NCBI GenBank assembly: GCA_910579645.1
Contig: CAJTVK010000098.1
Location: 1-16,797, forward strand
DNA length: 16,797 nucleotides
From: an uncultured Lachnospiraceae bacterium
Lineage (GTDB): Bacteria > Bacillota > Clostridia > Lachnospirales > Lachnospiraceae
Direction: 5' to 3'
Shown here: positions 6,832 to 14,200 of the stretch, piece by piece
Position numbering within the stretch: position 1 is the stretch's first letter
Layout: every line of letters begins with the position of its first letter
Program-made: the position numbers and the translations under genes
Notes under the pieces: generated by a model
Databases searched by the model: none
Told to the model about the DNA's origin: nothing
Seen by the model: the letters and a program-made list of their open reading frames with translations, nothing else

Positions 6832-7716
6832 TTGGAGAATACAGGGATTATTTTAGAGGGCGGCGCTATGCGCAGCATGTTTTCGGCGGGAGTGCTGGAT
6901 TTTCTTTTGGACAGGGGGATAGAGATACCGAACGTGTTGGCGGTGTCGGCGGGCGCTTATGCAGGGATGAATTATGTTTCGGGGCAGAAGGGCCGTGTGC
7001 TGGACGCGGTGATTAAGCCGATGGAAAAAGAAAAATGTCTGGGATTCGGCACTTTTCTGAAGAAAGGAACCTTTTTTGACATGGATTTGTTTTTCGAGAC
7101 GATACCGAAACAGTTGGTGCCTTTTGATTTCGGCGCCTTTTCCCAATCCGCAAAGCGGTTTATCACGAGCACGGTGAACTGTCTGACGGGGGAAGCAGTT
7201 TATTTCGAGGAATTTGACGATGAGGATATTTTTCTGAAAATCTGTAAGGCGGCAAACTCTCTTCCCTTTATTGCCAGGATTACGGAAATCGGCGGTCTGC
7301 CCATGCTGGACGGGGGGATGGCAGATGCCATTCCTCTCGGGAAAGCATTGGAAGAGGGTTGGAAGAAGATTGTGGTGGTGGCCACAAGGAATGCGGACTA
7401 CCGGAAGAAGCAGAGGTATTTTTACTTGGCCATGCTGAAGCTTGTTTATCACAAATATCCGAAATTTGTACATATGGTAAAAGGGCGGGCGGAAAAATAT
7501 AACCGGTCTTTAGAACTGCTCCGGCAGCTGGAAGCGGAGGGCAGGGCTTTTGTGCTGCGGCCGGAGGAAAATATGCATCTGACGAATAATGAGGCCGATG
7601 CGGACAGACTGAGGGAATATTACCGCCATGGATATGCGGTGGCGGAAACGAAGGAGGCAAAATTGCGGGAGTTTCTTGTAAGACCTGTCTCAACCTTACA
7701 GAACGGTAAGGAATAA
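6832..7716 (+). CDS. Patatin-like phospholipase/acyl hydrolase
   Basis: A 294-residue patatin-fold protein. LEGGAMRS (8-15) is the Gly-rich oxyanion-hole motif, S39 in AVSAG is the predicted nucleophile, and D160 in LDGG completes the Ser-Asp dyad. The first Gly of the usual GxSxG is Ala here, a common variation. It should hydrolyse acyl esters of phospholipids or similar lipids; no signal peptide is seen, so it is probably cytoplasmic or membrane-associated. A TTG start at 6832 is preferred because AAGGAG (6819-6824) lies 7 bases before it. A GTG at 6808 overlapping the EcfT stop lacks a ribosome binding site. It is probably cotranscribed with the ECF genes, with no evident functional link. 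Confidence 0.84.
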   Translation: MENTGIILEGGAMRSMFSAGVLDFLLDRGIEIPNVLAVSAGAYAGMNYVSGQKGRVLDAVIKPMEKEKCLGFGTFLKKGTFFDMDLFFETIPKQLVPFDFGAFSQSAKRFITSTVNCLTGEAVYFEEFDDEDIFLKICKAANSLPFIARITEIGGLPMLDGGMADAIPLGKALEEGWKKIVVVATRNADYRKKQRYFYLAMLKLVYHKYPKFVHMVKGRAEKYNRSLELLRQLEAEGRAFVLRPEENMHLTNNEADADRLREYYRHGYAVAETKEAKLREFLVRPVSTLQNGKE

Positions 7717-7820
7717 TCCGGAACGGTAAGCCGAATCCATGGAGAATGCTGCTTTGGCTGTTTGGCGGAGTATGGGAAACGGGGCGGCGGAATGGGACGA
7801 AATATCAGGAGTGTGCGGTT

Positions 7821-10800
7821 ATGGCGGATTTATTGGAAAATTTAAATGAAAAGCAGCGGGAGGCGGTACTGGAGACGGAAGGGTATGTACGGGTCATTGC
7901 AGGTGCGGGCAGTGGGAAGACAAAGCTGCTGGTAAGCCGTTATGCCTATTTGGTTCAGGACTATGGCATTGATTCTTCCAATATTCTGTGTGTCACCTTT
8001 ACCAATAAAGCAGCCGGGGAAATGAAAAAGAGAATCCGTGCCTTGATAGGGGACGGGCATGACTTTGGACTGATTTGTACATATCACGGATTCTGCAATC
8101 GTTTGTTAAGGGAGAATCCGGAGAAGCTGTTTTTGAATAAACAGTTCCAAATTATAGATACGCATCAGCAGAAAACCATTTTAGGAGAGATATATCAGAA
8201 GTATGAACTGAAGCTGGATCATGCCAGCTTTGAATCCATGCTCCGTAAAATCGGGTATGCAAAGAAAGATACCGGATATGTGACGAAGCTGTGCAGCCCG
8301 GGAGCCTGCCGGATTTTGGATGAAATAAGGAATCAGGACGACCGTATTATAGAAGAATTCATGCAAAGGCAGAAGGCTACTTATTCTTTGGACTTTCATG
8401 ACTTGATTTCTTTTGCTATTTATCTTTTGGAAACCGATTCTGACGTTCGGGAAAAATGGCAGGGAAGGCTGAATTATATTATGGTGGATGAATTTCAGGA
8501 CAGCAGTGCCGTGGAGATGCGCCTGGTAAATATATTGTCCGGCAGATATGAAAATCTGATGATTGTGGGCGATCCGGATCAGAATATTTATGAATGGAGA
8601 GGGTCGGACGTAAGGCTGCTGGTAGATTTTGAGAAAAATCATGAGCCTACAAAAACCATTATTCTCAATCAGAATTACCGTTCCACGCCGCAGATTCTTC
8701 AATGTGCAAATACATTGATTGAAAAAAACAAACTGAGGCTGAAAAAGGATTTATTTACAAAAAATGCAGCCGGTGCGCCGGTGATTCATTACCATTCCAA
8801 GAATGATTTTGACGAGATGGACCGGGTTATCGCAAATATCGAGAGACTGCGGGTGGAAGAGGGATTTCGTTATTCCGATTTTGCCATTATATATCGGTCC
8901 GGCTTTCTTTCACGCATTGCGGAAAAGAAGCTTGTGGAAAAAAATATACCTTATGAGATTTTCGGCGGGGTACGTTTTTATCAAAGGATGGAAATCATGG
9001 ATGTATTGGCATATCTGAAGCTGATAGCGTATGATGATGATACATCTTTCCGTCGGGTTATAAATACTCCGCGCCGGAGATTCGGCCGTGCCAAGATGAA
9101 TTTTCTGGAGGAGCTGAAAAGCAGGGGAAGGGAGCCGGAGAATTATCAGCAGAATATGTTTGGCCTGCTTGGGGAAGGGGAAGAACCTGAGAGGGGAGGG
9201 ACAGGAACGCTTTTCGGTGTTCTGGCGGCACATCTTAGCGAAAAGGAATTTCAGAACAGCGATGCGGCAGCTTTTGTCAGTTTTATAGATAATATGCGGA
9301 AAAGCTATAAGAAAAAACGGATATCGGATATTGTGAACGAAGTCACGGAAAGTTCCGGATATGAAGAATATATCAGAGAATTAGGGGATGAGGAAAGACT
9401 GGACAACTTGGCAGAGTTTAAAAGGATTGCCAATGAGTTTGAGCGGGAATTTGGGGAGAATTTAAGCTTGGAGGAGTTTCTGCAGCAGCTGGCGCTTCAG
9501 TCCGGGGAAGAGGGGGACGGGGCAAAAGATACAGTGAAGCTTATGACGATACATTCTTCCAAAGGACTGGAATTTCCGGTTGTATTTATTCTGGGTTTTA
9601 CGGAGGGAGTTTTTCCCTCTGCAAAGACAATCGGGGACAGGAAGCAGCTAGGGCTGGAAGAAGAGCGCAGGCTGTGCTATGTGGCGATTACAAGGGCAGA
9701 GAAATATTTGTTCCTGATGGAATCGGAGGGCACGTCGCCTAACGGCATAAAAAAACTGGTTTCCCGTTTTCTGGATGAAATAGGGGAAGCAAATTATATT
9801 CGGATCGGGCAGATACCGGAGGAACTGAAGCGCGAAAGCAAGGGATATGCCGCTAAGCTGAACTGTGAGTTAGGGACAGGAGAAAAGGCCGGAAAAAAGG
9901 TTGGGGACAGTGTGGAGCATCATATTTTCGGTGCGGGAAGGATAGAAGCCATTGACGAAAAGAGGGGAAGTTATACGGTAAGGTTTGAGAAGCTGAAGCA
10001 GCCTAGGAATCTTTCCGCTTCCTATTTTTCGCGAAAGCAGGAGGAAATGCGGCGGAGAGAGGATGACGGAAAAGAGAGGATACCCGGGCAGGGAAGTGAA
10101 GCTTCGGAGCCGGTGAGAAGGGGAGCCGGGGAATCGGCGGAGGCTGAATCGGCGGGAGAACTGTTGGATGGCAGGGAAACAGAAAAATCGACGGCTGGTG
10201 AATTGGCGGGGAAATTGCCGGATGGCAGGGGAGCCGGGGAATCGGCTGCTGCTGAATCGGTAGGAGAACAGTCTCAAGGCGGAGAAATAGAAGAACCGGT
10301 GGATAGCGGGGAGACAGGAGGATTTGAAAGCCGTGAAGAGCCGTGGGATTTTGCAGAGAAGGAGGAAACGGAAGAGGCGGTTGGTTGGGAGGAAGAGAGA
10401 CCTTCCGCAGCGGAAGCTGCAATGCGGAAGAAATTACAGGCAGGCAGTCTCAATTTATGGAAGCAGGAAGCCGTTCCGCATTCCGGATGGGTATGTGCAG
10501 GGGTGGAAGATTTGGGGGCACCGGTTGGTATTTGCCAGATGTGTGGTTATCAGATTATTCGTTATGCACATCATATGGAACATCCTGAATATAGGCCGCT
10601 TTCCGTTGGCTGTATCTGTGCCGGGAAGATGGAAGGGGATGTGGGCAAGGCAAAAAGCCGTGAACAAGAATTTAAAAAGAAGCAGGCGAGACGTATAAAT
10701 TTTTTCAGGCGTAAGTGGAAATGCTCTAAGAAGGGGAATGAATATATGAAAGCGGATGGGCATATAGCAGTGCTTTATCATTCCGTCAAAACATATAAAG

Positions 10801-10868
10801 GGTGGAAATATTCCTTGGATAATGAGTTTTGCAAGGCAGTGTATGCAACTAGTACATCATTGCATTAA
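7821..10868 (+). CDS. UvrD/PcrA-type superfamily 1 DNA helicase with a fused Cys-rich C-terminal domain, truncated by a mobile element
   Basis: A 1015-residue protein. All SF1A helicase motifs are present: Walker A AGAGSGKT (27-34), VTFTNKAAGEMKKR, VDEFQDSS (near 222), GDPDQNIYEWRG, NYRST, TIHSSKGLEFPVVF and EERRLCYVAITRAEK. A PcrA-like Tudor tail (VGDSVEHHIFGAGRI) follows near residue 693. The usual family length is 720-780; here an acidic Gly/Ser/Glu repeat linker (about 740-890) and a Cys/His-rich domain (CQMCGYQIIRYAHHMEHP, VGCICAG) follow. The helicase unwinds DNA 3' to 5' in repair. ATG 7821 has AGGAG at 7807-7811, so an in-frame ATG at 7746 is unlikely. The last five residues, STSLH, come from an inserted element; the native end is displaced to 11012-11089. 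Confidence 0.9.
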   Translation: MADLLENLNEKQREAVLETEGYVRVIAGAGSGKTKLLVSRYAYLVQDYGIDSSNILCVTFTNKAAGEMKKRIRALIGDGHDFGLICTYHGFCNRLLRENPEKLFLNKQFQIIDTHQQKTILGEIYQKYELKLDHASFESMLRKIGYAKKDTGYVTKLCSPGACRILDEIRNQDDRIIEEFMQRQKATYSLDFHDLISFAIYLLETDSDVREKWQGRLNYIMVDEFQDSSAVEMRLVNILSGRYENLMIVGDPDQNIYEWRGSDVRLLVDFEKNHEPTKTIILNQNYRSTPQILQCANTLIEKNKLRLKKDLFTKNAAGAPVIHYHSKNDFDEMDRVIANIERLRVEEGFRYSDFAIIYRSGFLSRIAEKKLVEKNIPYEIFGGVRFYQRMEIMDVLAYLKLIAYDDDTSFRRVINTPRRRFGRAKMNFLEELKSRGREPENYQQNMFGLLGEGEEPERGGTGTLFGVLAAHLSEKEFQNSDAAAFVSFIDNMRKSYKKKRISDIVNEVTESSGYEEYIRELGDEERLDNLAEFKRIANEFEREFGENLSLEEFLQQLALQSGEEGDGAKDTVKLMTIHSSKGLEFPVVFILGFTEGVFPSAKTIGDRKQLGLEEERRLCYVAITRAEKYLFLMESEGTSPNGIKKLVSRFLDEIGEANYIRIGQIPEELKRESKGYAAKLNCELGTGEKAGKKVGDSVEHHIFGAGRIEAIDEKRGSYTVRFEKLKQPRNLSASYFSRKQEEMRRREDDGKERIPGQGSEASEPVRRGAGESAEAESAGELLDGRETEKSTAGELAGKLPDGRGAGESAAAESVGEQSQGGEIEEPVDSGETGGFESREEPWDFAEKEETEEAVGWEEERPSAAEAAMRKKLQAGSLNLWKQEAVPHSGWVCAGVEDLGAPVGICQMCGYQIIRYAHHMEHPEYRPLSVGCICAGKMEGDVGKAKSREQEFKKKQARRINFFRRKWKCSKKGNEYMKADGHIAVLYHSVKTYKGWKYSLDNEFCKAVYATSTSLH
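10120..10269 (+). repeat. 108-bp-period repeats in the helicase linker
   Basis: Bases 10120-10161 recur at 10228-10269 with few changes, exactly 108 bp (36 codons) later and in frame. A more diverged GGAAATTGCCGGATGGCAGG-type unit lies between. They encode GAGES..AES.GE units of an acidic, probably disordered linker between the helicase core and the C-terminal Cys-rich domain. Confidence 0.65.
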
Positions 10869-11012
10869 TCCTTAAGTAATCAGCACATGCTGTTTGTGCC
10901 AGTGCCGCGTTGTCATCGGTCAACGATGCCACCGCATCGCCTCCCTCTTCCGCCTTGCCCTGACGCAAACATCAAGCACTGATTACTCAAGTATTAATGC
11001 AATGATGTACTA
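10850..11012. mobile_element. MITE-like inverted-repeat element inserted at CTAG in the helicase gene
   Basis: The segment between two CTAG sites (10849-10852 and 11010-11013) begins and ends with inverted repeats. Bases 10849-10883 match the complement of 10979-11013 with two mismatches, the first 21 perfectly, and weaker pairing continues inward to about 54 bases. There is no transposase ORF. Deleting 161 bp restores one CTAG and a continuous reading frame, so this is a genuine insertion. A TA duplication inside CTAG fits movement by an IS630/Tc1-type transposase; a 4-bp CTAG duplication is equally compatible. A short inner hairpin (CATCG/CGATG) lies near 10914-10928. Confidence 0.88.
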
Positions 11013-11089
11013 GGGATGAAGCGGTTGCAGGAGTGTTTGATGCTTTGGAGCGGCTGAAATATCCTCACTTGTATAGGGAGGAACCATAG
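11012..11089 (+). pseudogene. Displaced 3' end of the UvrD-type helicase gene
   Basis: In the frame restored by removing the element, bases 11012-11086 encode 25 residues, beginning RDEAVAGVFDALERL and ending REEP, followed by TAG at 11087-11089. This reads as the natural end of the Cys-rich C-terminal domain. It is now separated from the gene by the insertion and its stop codons, so the protein loses these residues. Confidence 0.85.
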
Positions 11090-11177
11090 TATTTGTTGTC
11101 AGCGGCAAAATATACATATTGATTTTCCATATATAAATCTGTAGTTACACTATATTTGCCGGTTGCCGCAAACGGCA

Positions 11178-11212
11178 CAGAGAGCCGCACATCGAAAAAG
11201 TGCGGCTCTCTG
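11178..11212. terminator. Bidirectional stem-loop between convergent genes
   Basis: A perfect 13-bp stem (11178-11190 with 11200-11212) encloses a 9-nt loop. It lies 54 bp beyond the stop of the minus-strand surface protein gene and about 90 bp after the helicase remnant, where convergent transcripts would end. No clear U-run follows on either strand, so termination is inferred from position and stability. A smaller stem (GCCG 11165-11168 with CGGC 11173-11176) lies beside it. Nothing else is evident in 11090-11265. Confidence 0.5.
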
Positions 11213-11265
11213 CAGTGCTGACAGCTTGCGGAATCAGGACGGCATTACAACCGCTTTGAAGCGTG

Positions 11266-14200
11266 TCAGAACTCCGGTTCATAGTAATCGTCATCTGCGG
11301 AGTAGTCATCTAAAATCTCATAATCCGAGGATGTCGTCCGTGTTGTTTTTGAAAAGTTATTTTTGCTGTTTTCGTTTAAATAATCTAGTTTATTTTTGCC
11401 GTTATCGTCCAAATAATCTGGTTCATTGTTGCTGCCGTCCTCTAAATAATTGGGTTCATTGTTGCTGCCGTCCTCCAAATAATCGGGTTCGCCGTTGCTG
11501 CCGTCCTCCAAATAGTTCGGTTCGTCGTTGCTGTCGTCCTCCAAATAGTCGGGTTCGCCGTTGCTGCCGTCCTCCAAATAGTCCGGTTCATCATTGCTGT
11601 CGTCATCCAAATAACCCAATTCATCATTGCTGTCGTCATCCAAATAATCCAATTCATTAAGGCTGCCGTCCTTCCAATATTCCCAATCATCCCTGCTGTC
11701 ATTATCCGGAAACTTTGATTGGCTGATGGGACTTTTGCTTTTATATGTTGTTTCCGGAACGGCATGAGTCAAGGAATAATCCGGTTTTGCAAAGACATCG
11801 GCATTTTTCATATCGGCATGCATTGTTTCGAATTTTATTCCGGAAATGCTTTCTTCCGATGCAGTCCCGTCTTCGGCAGTTTCTTTTCTCCGGCGGAGCA
11901 GAAAATATACCGTCAATCCGATGGCTGCTAATATAAGCAGAAGCAGGATAAGCAGAAGCAAAACGACAGGGCGTGAGCCGCCTGACTCCGAATCTGCTTG
12001 TGGAATTCCGATGTCTGCCACTGTCAAATTTTCTTCCGGCAGATTTTCCGGCAATATGTCGGAAGCGGCTTGTCCTGTTTCACTCTCGGTAATGGCCGCT
12101 ATGGCGGACATGCTTTCGCTTCCGATAATTACTATGTAGCCGGATGCATGGGAGAAGGAAAACAAAATTTCCCCTGTCTCCGATATGGTTGTCTCATCCT
12201 TATATTCCAGTTGTCCGGCTTCTGGGTTATAGTAAAAAAGAGCTGCATAATATCCGGCATAACAGGTATCCGTACGAAGAACTAAGGTGGGAAGGAAGTC
12301 AAAGGAACCGTTATGGGAAAGTTCCAACTCAATCACTCTATTTACATTGCCCAGCCCGGCAGCCTGAGCCAGAAGGGGAGCCGGGATGCTGCCGGCATCT
12401 GTCCTTATGCCCATATCAATGCCGTTTGCTTCGTCCGCAAGTATGTTTTTTCCGTTAATAATCCAACTTATATTATTTCCCATATCAAGGGTGACATCAA
12501 TGTCTTGGCCGCGGAGGGAAGCGAGGGTTTCTTCATATAGTACGGAATTTGTTCCCATATCAATGGTAGGGGCATTGCTAGAGGTGTTTGCATGGCCGGC
12601 AGAGGAATTATTGCCTGTAGTGCCAATATGGGCGTTACCGCCGGGAGCATTGCCATTGCCAGAGGGGACACCGCTGCCATTACCGCTTGGAGCATTGCCG
12701 TTGTCGGAGGGGACATTGCTGCCGTTACCGCCGAGAGCATTGCTGTTGCCGGATGAAGCACCGCTGCCGTTACTGCCGGGAGCATTGCCGTTGCCGGAGG
12801 GGACATTGCTGCCGCTACCGTCGGAAGCATTGCCTTCGGAGGCATTAGGAATGCCGCTGTCCGGAAGGGCATTATTCTGTGACTGCTGAACATAGCCGCA
12901 GCGGCGGCATTTTCCGTCCGAAAGATCATGTCCTAAAGCAGCAATATCTTCCGAATACGAATCCCCGCAGGAGCAGATGTGGGATGTAATTCCGCTCTCC
13001 GTGCAGGTAGGCTGTTTTGTGACGGAGGGGGTATAGCTGTGTCTGTGAGTGGCCGGAAGCTGTGGAATGGTTTCGGTATAAGTGTGCTGGCATTGGCCGC
13101 AGGTGTAAGTGCGGATGCCGCATTCCGTTTCCGAGGCTTCTTTTGTAATCTGCGGGATATAGCTATGGCCTGTGGCCGGAACGGTTTCGGTATAACTGTC
13201 GCCGCAGGTACAAGTATAGGTAAGCACTCCGTCTTGACTGCAGGAAGCCGCCGTTGTTATGACTGCGGCATAACTGTGGGTATGAGCGGCCGGAAGCTTT
13301 GCAATCTCTTCCGTATAGGTATCGCCGCATCTGCCGCAGGTATATGTGCGGACTCCGGCTTCGGTTTCGGTGGGCTGCTTCGTGACGGAGGCAGCATAGG
13401 TATGGCCGAGTGCCGGGATGACGGCACGTTCCTGTGTGCCGCATTGATGGCAGGAGCGTATCTGCGTGCCGGTTACTGTGCAGGCAGCAGGGGCTGCGGT
13501 CAGCCAGTCTCCGTAATTGTGGGAAGCGCATGCCGTTGTTTTTTCCGTTACGGCTACGGATATGGAAACACCGGTAACCGTTTCGTAATTGGCGGTATCC
13601 GGATTATAGGAAGCAGGGTAGGAGAAAGTACCGGCTGTGGTAAGCACTGCAGCCGGGTTTTCCCAAGTCCATCCGGCCGGCAGTTTCAGAGAGGCCAAGG
13701 TATTTCCGGTAAAGGTCTGCAGACCGGTGGGGATGGTATAAGCCGGGACTGCTTTTGTGACGGTAAGGGGAATGATTTCTTTTACCGTAAGGTATTTATC
13801 CGGTGCTTCCGGCGTAAAGACTGCCGGATATCCAAAGTTGCCTACCGCCGGAATAATGGCCGGATTTTCCCAAGCCCATCCGGTGGGAAGGGAAATTCCC
13901 TGCAGGCTTAAGGCAGGATTATAAATGATAGGGCTTAGAGACGGCACTGTGTAAAGGGGAGTGCCTTTCTGCACGGTTACTATGCAGGAGGCGGTGGCGG
14001 CTCCGGACGAAGCGCAGCTGATTTCCGCCGTGCCCGCCGAGACGGCAGTGACGGTGCCGTCTGCGGAAACTGTGGCGATACGGGAATCGGAACTGCGGAA
14101 GGAAACGGAGGAGATGTCTGCCGCCGTTCCGTCTATGGAGGCGGTGAGGACGGAGGTCTCGTCCGCTTTTAAGGTCAGCGAGTCAGTGTTTAAAGTGATG

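Noticed and set aside
11163..11660. Plus-strand ORF with Pro/Asn/Cys/Arg repeats
   Set aside because: Antisense image of the 33-bp repeats; starts in the intergenic hairpin region without a ribosome binding site.
11359..11688. CRISPR-like array of 33-bp repeats
   Set aside because: Units are contiguous without spacers, in frame with a large gene, and vary at codon positions: a coding tandem repeat.
12979..13911. 310-codon plus-strand ORF rich in Gly, Cys and Arg
   Set aside because: It lies opposite the surface protein's Cys-pair and Ig-like repeats, has no ribosome binding site, and its composition is the shadow of those repeats.
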